Shown here in pieces: positions 35,438 to 44,260 of a stretch of DNA of 44,514 nucleotides (positions within the stretch are counted from its first letter, which is position 1; the number at the start of each line of letters is the position of its first letter). Under the pieces are notes generated by a model, which did no database searches, had not been told where the DNA came from, and was given only the letters and a program-made list of their open reading frames with translations. The stretch is from Sphingobacterium sp. Lineage in GTDB: Bacteria; Bacteroidota; Bacteroidia; Sphingobacteriales; Sphingobacteriaceae. The stretch lies in NCBI GenBank assembly GCA_022712315.1, contig JALAGS010000062.1, positions 1 to 44,514 of the forward strand, written 5' to 3'. A program made the position numbers and the translations under genes.

Positions 35438-36400
35438 TTACATTTTTAATCCGATTTCTCTTAAGCGTTCATCCAGGTACTGACCAGCGGTATAATCTTC
35501 GTAGACCTTCGGGTGTTCCGCATCGATGCAGGAATCTAATGAAGCCAAACTCATGGAGGATTTTGGATGTAAAAAGAATGGAATAGAAAAACGGGAAGTA
35601 CCCATTTTTTCACGTGGCGGGTTTACTACGCGATGCGTAGTAGATTTCAACTTATTGTTTGTTAACCGTTGTAACATATCACCTACATTGATGACGATAT
35701 CTTCACCTTTGGCTTTGATAGGGAACCATTCTCCGTCTTTTGTCAATACTTCAAGTCCATCTGCACTAGCCCCAATCAATAAGGTGATGAGGTTGATATC
35801 TTCGTGAGCGCCTGCACGTACGGCATCTGGAGATAAGGCATCAGGATCGCTGATTGGGAAGTAGTGTATTGCACGTAGAATAGAATTACCATTGATAACA
35901 TATTTTTCAAAGTAATTTTCTTCCAGATCGAGGTAGGTAGCAATCGCTTTTAATAAGTCCCGGCCTGTATCTTCTAATTTTTTATAGACCTCCGCTGTCA
36001 CACCGTTAAAGCGGGGTATTTCAGCCACTTCGGGATTGTCCGGAAAATCAGCTTTGGAGTATTCTTCACCAACGATCGTTTGACCGCGTTGCCAAAATTC
36101 CTTTAAATCAGGAGTCTTCGCATCTTTCGCTTTTTCTCTTCCTTTTGCTGTATAGCCACGTTGGCCTGCAAGTTCTGGAAATTCATATTGTTCCTTCGTC
36201 TCGGTCGGCAAACCAAAAAATTCAGGAACTACCTGATATAACTCTTCAATCAGCTCTTTTGATAAGCCATGATTTGCAATCGTTACAAAGCCCGTTTCGT
36301 TAAAAGCCTTGCCAATATCTTGGATGAATTGATTTCGTTGTTCTTGGGTTCCTTGAGTATAATGTAGCAAGTCCAAGCGAGGTATGTTTACTAAAGCCAT
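35438..36400 (-). CDS. Isopenicillin-N-synthase-like 2-oxoglutarate/Fe(II) oxygenase
   Basis: 320 aa, cytoplasmic. Two-domain layout: DIOX_N-like N terminus ('NIPRLDLL', 'FNETGFVTIANHGLS') and a 2OG-FeII_Oxy core. Seen: iron ligands His199 and Asp201 in 'GAHEDINLITLL' and His256 in 'STTHRVVNPP', with Arg270-x-Ser272 in 'TSRFSIPFFLHP' for 2-oxoglutarate. All catalytic residues are intact. Members act on many small molecules; substrate unknown. The frame is open to 36592, but ATG 36400 starts right before the family's 'IPRLDL' block. It is divergent from the marR-fad operon, and the two starts share a 276-base regulatory gap, so shared control is possible but unproven. Confidence 0.9.
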   Translation of the reverse strand: MALVNIPRLDLLHYTQGTQEQRNQFIQDIGKAFNETGFVTIANHGLSKELIEELYQVVPEFFGLPTETKEQYEFPELAGQRGYTAKGREKAKDAKTPDLKEFWQRGQTIVGEEYSKADFPDNPEVAEIPRFNGVTAEVYKKLEDTGRDLLKAIATYLDLEENYFEKYVINGNSILRAIHYFPISDPDALSPDAVRAGAHEDINLITLLIGASADGLEVLTKDGEWFPIKAKGEDIVINVGDMLQRLTNNKLKSTTHRVVNPPREKMGTSRFSIPFFLHPKSSMSLASLDSCIDAEHPKVYEDYTAGQYLDERLREIGLKM

Positions 36401-36423
36401 ACGGTGTTGATGTTTGTTCAGGA

Positions 36424-36455
36424 CAAATTTAACGGAATTAATTTTGATTATTAAA
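36424..36455 (-). promoter_or_regulatory. Promoter of the oxygenase gene
   Basis: On the minus strand TAAATTTG (36424-36431) matches TAnnTTTG; TTTA (36452-36455) lies 20 bases upstream as an imperfect -33 TTTG. The leader would be about 17 bases. Confidence 0.6.
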
Positions 36456-36609
36456 CAGGAGCTGTTAATAAAAGTTTTATGTTTTGTTTTATTTGGTTGT
36501 ATTTCAGTGCTTAAAAGTTTTCCACATTTTCTATTATTGGCAAATTCAGCTAAGAAATATGAAGCGCAGTCATGCTGACGAATATATGACAAAATTTATA
36601 TTTTGGATC

Positions 36610-36640
36610 TTGTTATTCTGATTACTAACTGGTATATTTG
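36610..36640 (+). promoter_or_regulatory. Promoter of the marR-fad operon
   Basis: TTG (36610-36612) and TATATTTG (36633-36640, exact TAnnTTTG) are 20 bases apart. Start should fall near 36645-36649, inside the inverted repeat listed next. Confidence 0.75.
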
Positions 36641-36654
36641 TTATGCAAGCATAA
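36641..36654 (+). promoter_or_regulatory. Candidate MarR operator
   Basis: TTATGC-AA-GCATAA is a perfect inverted repeat directly after the -7 box and over the predicted start site; CAAGC-N10-GCTTG (36646-36665) overlaps it. Position and symmetry fit autoregulation by the MarR protein encoded just downstream. Confidence 0.5.
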
Positions 36655-36676
36655 TAAATAGCTTGTGAGTACGCTT

Positions 36677-37117
36677 ATGAACCAAAATCAGACAATCGAC
36701 TATTTTTTAAAAACAGGCTGGCAGACAATTGCCAATAAATATAATCAAATTGCTTCGCAGTACGGTTTTACCCAGGCTGCAGGTTATATTTTGATTAACA
36801 TCCATAAAGAGGGTACACCTGTTTCTCAGATTGCAAATTTGACAGGAGTTAAAACAACTAGTTTGTCTCGGGTGTTAAATAATTTGGAGTCATTGGGATT
36901 TATATACCGTGAAACGAGTGAAACCGACAAAAGGTCAGTAAAAGTATACTTGACTGAATTGGGTCGGGAGAAAAGAAGAATTGCCAAGGATGTGGTGCGT
37001 AATTTCAATCAATACTTAGCGGATAATTTTTCAGAAAATGAACGTGATCAATTGATTGCTTCTTTAGCGAAACTCAATGAGCTTGCAACCAGTTACAAGG
37101 AAGAAGTAATCGTTTAG
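36677..37117 (+). CDS. MarR-family transcriptional regulator
   Basis: 146 aa winged-helix dimeric DNA-binding protein. Seen: 'GFTQAAGYILINIHKEG', the recognition region 'SQIANLTGVKTTSLSRVLNNLESLGFI' split over helices, and the wing 'RETSETDKRSVKVYLTELGRE'; the ends are long helices for dimerisation. ATG 36677 is chosen over the in-frame GTG at 36665, which lies closer to the predicted transcript start. It is the first gene of an operon with fadN 43 bases downstream and no promoter between, so it probably senses an acyl-CoA or fatty acid and controls beta-oxidation; that ligand is inference. Confidence 0.92.
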   Translation: MNQNQTIDYFLKTGWQTIANKYNQIASQYGFTQAAGYILINIHKEGTPVSQIANLTGVKTTSLSRVLNNLESLGFIYRETSETDKRSVKVYLTELGREKRRIAKDVVRNFNQYLADNFSENERDQLIASLAKLNELATSYKEEVIV

Positions 37118-37160
37118 AAGTTAAACCAAATGTACAGAAGTGCATGATAAATATGTTATG

Positions 37161-39587
37161 ATGAACAGAAATATTAGAAAAGTGGCGGTTCTCGGTTCGG
37201 GTGTTATGGGCTCGCGAATTGCTTGTCATTTTGCTAACATTGGTGTTGAAGTTTTATTGTTGGATATCGTTCCGCGTGAACTGCTGCCAGCGGAACAAGC
37301 CAAAGGTCTCACGCTGGAGAGTAAGGTCGTTCGGGACCGAATTGTCAACAGCTCCCTAGAAACGGCTTTAAAAACAAACCCTTCGCCAATTTATAGCAAG
37401 TCATTTGTCAGACGTATCAAAACAGGAAATTTTGATGATAATCTAAAAGATATTGCTCATGTGGACTGGATCATAGAGGTTGTCGTTGAGCGACTTGATG
37501 TTAAAAAGTCTGTTTTCGAGCGTGTTGAGCAATTTCGTAAACCTGGAACATTGATTACTTCCAATACTTCTGGTATTCCTATTCATTTAATGACAGCGGA
37601 CAGAAGTGAAGATTTTAAAGATCATTTCTGCGGTACGCACTTCTTCAATCCACCACGCTATCTTCCTTTATTGGAAGTTATTCCCACACCGCACACCAAG
37701 CCTGAGGTAATTGATTTTATTCTTCAATTTGGCGATAAGATGCTGGGAAAATCGGTTGTATTGTGTAAGGATACACCAGCATTTATTGGTAATCGTATCG
37801 GTGTTTATTCGATGTTGGCGGTTACCCATTTAGTGGAACCTTTGGGGTTGACAGTGGAAGAGGTCGACAAATATACCGGTCCCGCAATGGGGCATCCCAA
37901 ATCGGCAACTTTTCGTACGGCTGACGTTGTAGGACTTGATACCTTGGTGAATGTTGCCAATGGACTGGCACAGAATGCGCCCGAAGATGAAGCCAAGGGT
38001 GTCTTCCAACTTCCAACATTCATCAATAAGATGGTAGAGAATAAATGGTTGGGTGAGAAAACCAAGAAAGGGTTTTATGAAAAAGTAAAAGCTGCCGATG
38101 GTAATTCGGAGATTTTGTCTTTAAATCTAAAAACACTGGAATTTGGTTCACAGCAAAAAGTGAAATCAGCTACTTTGGAAGCCACCAAGCCTGTGGAGGA
38201 TATCCGCAAGCGGATGAAAGTATATGAACAAGGAAGCGATAAAGCGGCGAAACTTTTCCGTGCCATGCATTATCCATTGTTTGAATATGTGTCCCGCCGT
38301 GTTCCCGAAATTACAGATGACTTCTTCCGCATTGATGATGCCATGCGTGCTGGATTTGGTTGGGAGTTAGGACCATTTGAAGTATGGGATGCGCTAGGTG
38401 TCCGAGAGACCTTAGCTAAAATTAAGGCCGAAGAAAAACGACTTCCAGGTCAGGATGGGGAGGTTGCTTCCTGGGTACACGAGATGTTGGAAGCGGGATG
38501 TGAATCATTCTATAAAATTGAAAATGGTGTACGTCACTATTATGATATTGCGACCAAATCTTATAAAGCTATTCCCGGAACGGAAGATCTGATCGTATTG
38601 GATCATATTCGGGAAAGTAAAACAATCTGGAAAAATACGGGTGTTTCTATTATTGATCTTGGCGATGGTATCATTAACTGTGAATTTCATACCAAGATGA
38701 ATACCATTGGCGGAGATGTTATCCAGGGCCTGAATAAAGCTATTGATCTCGCTGAAAAGGAATATCGCGGTTTAGTGGTGTCCAATGATGGGAAGAACTT
38801 TTCTGCTGGAGCCAACATTGGAATGATTTTCATGATGGCCGTAGAACAGGATTTTGATGAATTGAATATGGCCGTTCGTGCCTTTCAAAATACATCCATG
38901 CGCTTACGCTATTCGTCAATACCTGTAGTCGTTGCGCCATTTCAAATGACCCTCGGTGGGGGCTGTGAATTCTCCATGCATGCTGATTTTGTGCAGGCTC
39001 ACGCCGAAACTTATATGGGCTTGGTTGAACTTGGCGTTGGTGTTATCCCCGGTGGCGGTGGAACCAAAGAATTTACACTACGTGCCTCGGAGGAATTTAA
39101 GGAGGATCAGATTGTTCAGAACACCTTGAAAGATAAATTCCTGACCATTGGGCAGGCGAAAGTTTCGACTTCTGCTTATGAAGCCTATGAACTCGGCTAT
39201 TTGCAGAAAGATAAATTTGCAATTACAATGAACCGTGCCCGCCTTTTGGCAGATGCCAAAGCAAAGGCATTGGAATTGGCTGATGCGGGTTATATTCAGC
39301 CTGCTCCACGCAATGATATCAGGGTTTTAGGAAACCAAGGATTGGGGATCGTGTATGTGGGGGCTTCGTCGATGCGTGAAGGTAATTATATCTCTGATTA
39401 TGATCGAAAGATCTCAGAAAAACTAGGCTGGGTGATGTGTGGTGGAAATTTATCGTCACCGACCGAAGTATCTGAACAGTATCTACTGGATCTTGAACGT
39501 AAAACTTTCCTCGAGCTTTGTGCCGAACGCAAAACGCTTGAAAGGATTCAATTTATGCTGACCAAGGGTAAGCCTTTACGGAACTAA
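37161..39587 (+). CDS. fadN: 3-hydroxyacyl-CoA dehydrogenase / enoyl-CoA hydratase (FadN type)
   Basis: Bifunctional beta-oxidation enzyme, 808 aa, cytoplasmic: hydrates trans-2-enoyl-CoA and oxidises the L-3-hydroxyacyl-CoA with NAD+. The domain order is dehydrogenase first, hydratase last, as in Bacillus FadN and opposite to E. coli FadB. Seen: NAD-binding 'VAVLGSGVMGSRIA' (8-21), catalytic-His block 'CGTHFFNPPRYLPLLEVI' (His160), then the crotonase fold with 'FSAGANIG' (547-554), Glu603 in 'GGGCEF' and Glu623 in 'LVELGVGVIPGGGG'. Both active sites look complete. ATG 37161 is chosen; ATG 37158 and a GTG at 37140 are in frame. FadA and FadE follow. Confidence 0.94.
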   Translation: MNRNIRKVAVLGSGVMGSRIACHFANIGVEVLLLDIVPRELLPAEQAKGLTLESKVVRDRIVNSSLETALKTNPSPIYSKSFVRRIKTGNFDDNLKDIAHVDWIIEVVVERLDVKKSVFERVEQFRKPGTLITSNTSGIPIHLMTADRSEDFKDHFCGTHFFNPPRYLPLLEVIPTPHTKPEVIDFILQFGDKMLGKSVVLCKDTPAFIGNRIGVYSMLAVTHLVEPLGLTVEEVDKYTGPAMGHPKSATFRTADVVGLDTLVNVANGLAQNAPEDEAKGVFQLPTFINKMVENKWLGEKTKKGFYEKVKAADGNSEILSLNLKTLEFGSQQKVKSATLEATKPVEDIRKRMKVYEQGSDKAAKLFRAMHYPLFEYVSRRVPEITDDFFRIDDAMRAGFGWELGPFEVWDALGVRETLAKIKAEEKRLPGQDGEVASWVHEMLEAGCESFYKIENGVRHYYDIATKSYKAIPGTEDLIVLDHIRESKTIWKNTGVSIIDLGDGIINCEFHTKMNTIGGDVIQGLNKAIDLAEKEYRGLVVSNDGKNFSAGANIGMIFMMAVEQDFDELNMAVRAFQNTSMRLRYSSIPVVVAPFQMTLGGGCEFSMHADFVQAHAETYMGLVELGVGVIPGGGGTKEFTLRASEEFKEDQIVQNTLKDKFLTIGQAKVSTSAYEAYELGYLQKDKFAITMNRARLLADAKAKALELADAGYIQPAPRNDIRVLGNQGLGIVYVGASSMREGNYISDYDRKISEKLGWVMCGGNLSSPTEVSEQYLLDLERKTFLELCAERKTLERIQFMLTKGKPLRN

Positions 39588-39617
39588 AAATCACTACTCA
39601 CGAAAAAATTAAAAATA

Positions 39618-40793
39618 ATGGAAGCATACATAGTAGCAGGATTTCGTACAGCAGTAGGCAAAGCGCCGCGGGGGGTATTTCGCTTCATGCGGGCGGATGA
39701 TTTAGCCACGGATGTTATTAAACATCTTGTATCCACTGTGCCAAATTTAAATAAAGAAGATATAGACGATGTCATCGTTGGGAATGCCATGCCGGAAGCG
39801 GAGCAGGGACTCAATATGGCTCGTTTCATTTCACTGATGGGATTGGATACGGATAAGGTCCCGGGAGTAACCGTTAATCGGTACTGCGCTTCAGGTTTGG
39901 AGACTATTGCAACAGCTGTAGCAAAGATCAAGACTGGCATGGCAGATGTTATTATCGCCGGTGGGGTAGAGGTGATGTCCGGAATGCCCTTTGGAGGTTG
40001 GAAAATTGTGCCTAATCCTGTCGTGGCAAAAGAGCATCCCGATTGGTATTGGGGTATGGGATTGACTGCCGAAGCTGTAGCCAAAGATTACAATGTCTCA
40101 CGTGAAGATCAGGATGCTTTTGCACTTAAATCAAATCAAAAGGCAGTTGCAGCTATTCAAAATGGTCATTTGAAAGATGGCATTGTGCCTATCACGGTAA
40201 AGGAAAATTACTTGAAAGACGGCAAGATTGCAACACGTGAATATGTTGTTGATACGGATGAAGGTCCTCGAGCCGATACTTCCTTGGAGGCTTTAGGGAA
40301 ATTAAAACCAGTTTTTGCAGCGAATGGTTCCGTGACAGCGGGGAATTCCTCACAAACTTCTGATGGGGCTGCATTTGTCTTGGTGATGTCTGAAGCAAAA
40401 GTGAAAGAGCTTGGTGTAAAACCTATAGCAAAGCTCGTTAGTTTTGCTGTAGCAGGTGTTCCACCTCGCATTATGGGTATCGGACCTATCTATGCCATAC
40501 CCAAGGCTTTGGCAAAAGCCGGTCTTAAAAAGGAAGATATTGACCTCTTTGAGCTTAATGAAGCTTTCGCCTCTCAATCGCTAGCCGTAATTCGTGAACT
40601 TGGATTAGACGAAGAGAAAGTTAATGTCAATGGCGGTGCCATCGCTTTAGGGCATCCACTTGGATGTACAGGAGCTAAATTGACGGTCCAAGTCTTAAAC
40701 GAGTTGAAACGCAGAGGCAAAAAATATGGCATGGTGACGATGTGTGTCGGAACTGGTCAAGGAGCGGCTGGTATTTTTGAGTTATTGGACTAA
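39618..40793 (+). CDS. fadA: Acetyl-CoA acyltransferase (3-ketoacyl-CoA thiolase)
   Basis: Thiolase that cleaves 3-ketoacyl-CoA with CoA to acetyl-CoA and a shortened acyl-CoA; 391 aa, cytoplasmic. Seen: nucleophile Cys90 in '[13 protein letters not shown]', His346 in '[14 protein letters not shown]', acid/base Cys376 in '[11 protein letters not shown]', and '[12 protein letters not shown]' (the NEAF loop). The full thiolase set is present and length is standard. Only 30 bases separate it from fadN. Its place between fadN and fadE argues for a degradative thiolase rather than a biosynthetic acetoacetyl-CoA thiolase. Confidence 0.95.
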   Translation: MEAYIVAGFRTAVGKAPRGVFRFMRADDLATDVIKHLVSTVPNLNKEDIDDVIVGNAMPEAEQGLNMARFISLMGLDTDKVPGVTVNRYCASGLETIATAVAKIKTGMADVIIAGGVEVMSGMPFGGWKIVPNPVVAKEHPDWYWGMGLTAEAVAKDYNVSREDQDAFALKSNQKAVAAIQNGHLKDGIVPITVKENYLKDGKIATREYVVDTDEGPRADTSLEALGKLKPVFAANGSVTAGNSSQTSDGAAFVLVMSEAKVKELGVKPIAKLVSFAVAGVPPRIMGIGPIYAIPKALAKAGLKKEDIDLFELNEAFASQSLAVIRELGLDEEKVNVNGGAIALGHPLGCTGAKLTVQVLNELKRRGKKYGMVTMCVGTGQGAAGIFELLD

Positions 40794-40872
40794 AATTAGC
40801 CGCTAAGAATAGCAATATAAACGAAATATGGATCTCTGATCTCATAACGCATAGAAATATTTAAAAACATGG

Positions 40873-40910
40873 TGGACAGCAGCATCACTAAGCAGTGATT
40901 TGCTGGTCCA
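40873..40910 (+). repeat. Stem-loop in the fadA-fadE gap
   Basis: The arms TGGAC/GTCCA, AGCA/TGCT and ATCACT/AGTGAT (40873-40889 against 40894-40910) form a bulged hairpin with loop AAGC. It has no T run. It may mark an RNA processing or stability point 18 bases before the fadE ATG. Confidence 0.5.
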
Positions 40911-40928
40911 TATAAATCTAGAAAGACA

Positions 40929-42710
40929 ATGAGCGAAAATAAAGCAATTAAAGGCGGAGAGTTCGTGATTAGAGAGACTCCCTATACAGCCGTTTTTATT
41001 CCGGAAGAATTTGATGAAGAAGCCAAAATGATTCGTCAGACCTGCTTGGATTTCTTGGATACGGAAGTATTGAACAAGCTGGACCGTATCGATGCGCAAG
41101 AAGAAGGACTTATGCCTAGTTTGATGGATAAGGCCGGTGAACTGGGGATGTTGGGTGTTTCTATTCCCGAAGAATATGGTGGTTTCGGCAAGAATTTCAA
41201 CACTTCTATGCTTGTTGCCGATGCGGTAGGTGGCGGGTTTTCTTTTGCTGTGGCATTGTCTGCTCATACGGGAATCGGTACGCTGCCTATTTTGTATTAT
41301 GGTAATGATGCCCAAAAGGCAAAATATGTTCCAAAGCTTGCTACTGGTGAATGGAAGGCGTCGTATTGTTTGACAGAACCCAATGCTGGATCGGATGCAA
41401 ATTCGGGTCGTACTTCTGCTAAATTAAATGCCGAAGGGACACATTATTTGATTAACGGACAAAAAATGTGGATTACAAACGGTGGTTTTGCAGATATCTT
41501 CATCGTATTTGCAAAAATCGATGATGATAAAAACCTAACGGCATTTATTGTCGAGAAAGATTTTGGTGGCATCACGATGAATCCCGAAGAACATAAATTG
41601 GGTATCAAGGGATCTTCAACACGTCAGATCTTTTTCAATGATTGCGCCGTTCCTGTAGAGAATATGCTTTCTGATCGTGAAAATGGATTTAAGATTGCTG
41701 TAAATATCCTGAATATTGGTCGTATAAAACTGGGCGCTGCCACGATCGGTTCGGCACGTATGGTGATCAACCATGCGGTGCAGTATGCCAATGAACGTGT
41801 GCAGTTTAATCTGCCGATTTCTAAATTTGGTGCCATTCGGTATAAGCTGGCTGAGATGGCAACACGTTTGTTTGCTGTGGAGTCGGCATCGTATCGTGCC
41901 GGTCAAAATATTGATGATGCTTACGATGCATTGATTGCTGGCGGTATGGATGAAGCAAAAGCAAAATTGAAGTCTGTGGAGCAGTTTGCAATTGAGTGCG
42001 CTATCATCAAAGTATGGTGCTCGGAGATGTTGGATTATGTGGTTGACGAAGGGGTACAGATTTATGGTGGAATGGGTTACTCAGCAGATGCGCCAATGGA
42101 ACGCGCTTATCGGGATTCACGGATCAACAGGATCTTTGAAGGTACGAATGAAGTGAATCGATTGCTTGTCGTTGACATGCTGTTAAAACGGGCCATGAAA
42201 GGTGAATTGGATCTGATGGGACCTGCCCAAGCTGTAGCTGGAGAGCTTCTCGCTATTCCAGATTTTGGTGAAGAGGAGGATGCGCCTTTCGCTGCAGAAA
42301 AGAAAATTGTGGCAAACCTTAAAAAAGCTGGGTTATTGATTGCGGGAGCAGCAGTGCAAAAATTGATGATGTCTCTTTCCAAAGAAGAGGAAATCCTCAT
42401 GAATATTGCGGATATTATCGGGTATGTTTATATCACCGAGTCAGTTTTGTTGCGCGCAGAAAAATTGCTGCATACAGGATCTGATAAAGCAGACTATGCA
42501 AAAGATATGGCTAAGATCTATCTGTATGGTGCTATTGATAAAATCAGCGCTGCCGGTAAAGAAGCATTATATTCTTTTGGTGAAGGTGATGAACTGAATA
42601 TGATGTTGGTTGGTTTGCGCAGATTCACAAAAGCACAGCCATTTAATGTGAAAGATGCACGTCAGCGAATCGCAAAGAAATTGATAGATGAGAATAAATA
42701 TTGTTTTTGA
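40929..42710 (+). CDS. fadE: Acyl-CoA dehydrogenase (FadE type)
   Basis: FAD enzyme doing the first step of beta-oxidation, acyl-CoA to trans-2-enoyl-CoA; 593 aa, longer than the 380-aa short types. Seen: 'YCLTEPNAGSDANSGRT' (146-162) and 'KMWITNGGFADIFIV' of the FAD/substrate beta domain, then 'YGGMGYSADAPMERAYRDSRI' and Glu404 in 'FEGTNEVNRLLV', the usual catalytic base region. The C-terminal 170 residues are an extra helical domain like that of Bacillus FadE (about 594 aa) and very-long-chain types, suggesting long-chain substrates. Electrons would go to an electron-transfer flavoprotein encoded elsewhere. It ends the operon; a strong terminator follows. Confidence 0.94.
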   Translation: MSENKAIKGGEFVIRETPYTAVFIPEEFDEEAKMIRQTCLDFLDTEVLNKLDRIDAQEEGLMPSLMDKAGELGMLGVSIPEEYGGFGKNFNTSMLVADAVGGGFSFAVALSAHTGIGTLPILYYGNDAQKAKYVPKLATGEWKASYCLTEPNAGSDANSGRTSAKLNAEGTHYLINGQKMWITNGGFADIFIVFAKIDDDKNLTAFIVEKDFGGITMNPEEHKLGIKGSSTRQIFFNDCAVPVENMLSDRENGFKIAVNILNIGRIKLGAATIGSARMVINHAVQYANERVQFNLPISKFGAIRYKLAEMATRLFAVESASYRAGQNIDDAYDALIAGGMDEAKAKLKSVEQFAIECAIIKVWCSEMLDYVVDEGVQIYGGMGYSADAPMERAYRDSRINRIFEGTNEVNRLLVVDMLLKRAMKGELDLMGPAQAVAGELLAIPDFGEEEDAPFAAEKKIVANLKKAGLLIAGAAVQKLMMSLSKEEEILMNIADIIGYVYITESVLLRAEKLLHTGSDKADYAKDMAKIYLYGAIDKISAAGKEALYSFGEGDELNMMLVGLRRFTKAQPFNVKDARQRIAKKLIDENKYCF

Positions 42711-42737
42711 TTGATAATAGATTATTGGTTTTGGTTG

Positions 42738-42767
42738 ATGGCCGGAGAGAAATCTTCGGCCATTTTT
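42738..42767 (+). terminator. Intrinsic terminator of the fad operon
   Basis: An 11-bp stem (42738-42748 with 42753-42763, one G-T pair) capped by a GAAA tetraloop and followed by T5, 28 bases past the fadE stop. Confidence 0.9.
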
Positions 42768-42832
42768 GTGTTACAATCCTAGAAAGTCACTGTAATTATG
42801 CTAAATTTAACCTTTTAAACCCTAACCATTAT

Positions 42833-44089
42833 ATGACATCTTCAAGATCATTTACATTTACAGAAGACTGGGTAGTCGTCATTTTGGGGATCGCTACCAT
42901 ATTTCTCGCACTCTCAGGAATTGTTGCGCCAGTACCTAGTTTTTCGTGGAGTAATTCCGCCGAACTCGTCGCAACGGTTTTCGACCCGACAAATTTAATG
43001 AAGCTTTTTGAGCAGTTTATTTTTGTATTCGTTACCGCGATATTGGGCGCCTTTCTTTTGGGGAAATCTGTAAAACATTTATTCGTTGTATTTCCTGTTG
43101 TATTTATCCTTACCGTATTTGCATTGGTGCTGGCAGGGAATGCAACAGTTAAAGAATACAATCTCGAAGCTGTAATTTTTAGTTTGATTATCGGTTTAGT
43201 CATCAGCAATTGCTTTAAACTGCCGAATTGGTTTAAAGAGGCGCTCAGTACCGAGCTGTATGTCAAGATAGGCCTAATTCTGCTCGGGACTACCGTGATC
43301 TTCGGGGATATCCTGAAAGCGGGATCCTTGGGGCTTATTCAAGCACTGGCTGTCGTATTGTCTGTTTGGTATTTTGCGTTCTGGATCTGTAAAAAATTAA
43401 AGATTGACAAGGAGATGTCGCTGATGCTGTCGAGTGCAGTATCTATTTGTGGTGTTTCCGCAGCGATAGCAACTTCGGGAGCAATTAAAGGTGATAGCAA
43501 AAAGCTTTCCTATGTCATTTCACTGGTCCTTATTACGGCGATTCCAATGATGATTTTCATGCCTTATATGGCGGAGTGGATGGGCTTGTCGCAAGAAGTT
43601 ACCGGTGCTTGGCTCGGCGGGAGTATTGATACAACTGGTGCTGTCGTGGCTTCAGGTTCCCTGGTCGGAGAAGAAGCGTTGAAGATCAGTACCATTGTGA
43701 AATTTTCCCAAAACGTATTGTTGGGGCTGGCTGCTTTTGCAATCAGTATTTATTGGACTTATGCGAAATCGGTTGATGATGAAACCAAGCGGGATAAGCC
43801 TACGCTAAAAATTATATGGGAGCGTTTTCCGAAGTTTGTGTTGGGATTTGTATTTGCATCGCTGCTCTTTTCATTCGTGATATCTCCCGAGAAGATTGAT
43901 GCCGTCAAAGGAAGTTTGAAAAATTTACAGGGCCTCTGGTTTACCTTGGCATTTACATCTATTGGTTTGGAAACGAACTTTAAGGATCTTTTTGCTCAAG
44001 ACAATAAGAAACCGCTATATGCTTTTCTGATTGCTCAGACTTTTAATGTTATTATTACCTTATTGATTGCACTGGTGCTATTTCGCTAA
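42833..44089 (+). CDS. YeiH-family putative sulfate exporter
   Basis: Polytopic inner-membrane protein of the YeiH/UPF0324 family (PF03601, 'putative sulfate exporter family transporter'); 418 aa with about ten hydrophobic segments. Seen: family blocks 'LILLGTTVIFGDILKAG', 'SAVSICGVSAAIATSGAI', 'GAWLGGSIDTTGAVVASG' and 'FTSIGLETNFKDL'. The substrate is not firmly known; sulfate or related anions are family inference. ATG 42833 is chosen because it precedes the first membrane span; the frame is open to 42701, overlapping fadE, without membrane-protein content. A terminator separates it from the fad operon, so it has its own promoter: TAATTATG (42793-42800) or TAAATTTA (42802-42809), each one base off TAnnTTTG. 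Confidence 0.9.
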   Translation: MTSSRSFTFTEDWVVVILGIATIFLALSGIVAPVPSFSWSNSAELVATVFDPTNLMKLFEQFIFVFVTAILGAFLLGKSVKHLFVVFPVVFILTVFALVLAGNATVKEYNLEAVIFSLIIGLVISNCFKLPNWFKEALSTELYVKIGLILLGTTVIFGDILKAGSLGLIQALAVVLSVWYFAFWICKKLKIDKEMSLMLSSAVSICGVSAAIATSGAIKGDSKKLSYVISLVLITAIPMMIFMPYMAEWMGLSQEVTGAWLGGSIDTTGAVVASGSLVGEEALKISTIVKFSQNVLLGLAAFAISIYWTYAKSVDDETKRDKPTLKIIWERFPKFVLGFVFASLLFSFVISPEKIDAVKGSLKNLQGLWFTLAFTSIGLETNFKDLFAQDNKKPLYAFLIAQTFNVIITLLIALVLFR

Positions 44090-44141
44090 GACGGTAAGTG
44101 TTTCAAGGTGAAATAGATTGTTAAAATATGACTGTAAAGAT

Positions 44142-44176
44142 GGGGCTGTCCAAAAAGGTTGGATAGCCCCTTTTTT
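44142..44176 (+). terminator. Intrinsic terminator of the YeiH gene
   Basis: GGGGCT and TCC at 44142-44151 pair with GGA and AGCCCC at 44161-44170, and a T6 run follows. The left arm contains TGTCCAAAAAGG, as in the left end of the IS1182 element. Confidence 0.85.
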
Positions 44177-44260
44177 CTTGAATTTTTACCGAATCCCTAT
44201 ACAGGTACTTTTCAAATATTCAATTCTCAGAGGGTTTGTTTTTACTTTTTAGACACCTTC
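44142..44260. mobile_element. Candidate 119-bp non-autonomous relative of the IS1182 element
   Basis: The left end (44142-44158) matches the IS left end, with TGTCCAAAAAGG in common. The right end ACTTTTTAGACACCTTC (44244-44260) is identical to the IS right end over 17 bases. The two ends are inverted relative to each other with 12 of 17 matches. Nothing inside codes for protein. It could be a MITE-like or deletion derivative, or a terminator with a chance match nearby. Confidence 0.4.

Noticed and set aside
36401..36592. 64-residue N-terminal extension of the oxygenase
   Set aside because: It would include the likely promoter and lacks similarity to the family N terminus; ATG 36400 fits better.
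39584..40084. 166-codon open frame on the minus strand
   Set aside because: Antisense to the fadA thiolase, whose catalytic motifs are intact on the plus strand.
40842..41315. 157-codon open frame on the minus strand
   Set aside because: Antisense across the fadA-fadE gap and fadE start; no start context or domain.
42701..42832. 44-residue extension of the YeiH protein overlapping fadE
   Set aside because: It runs through the fad operon terminator and has no membrane-protein character.
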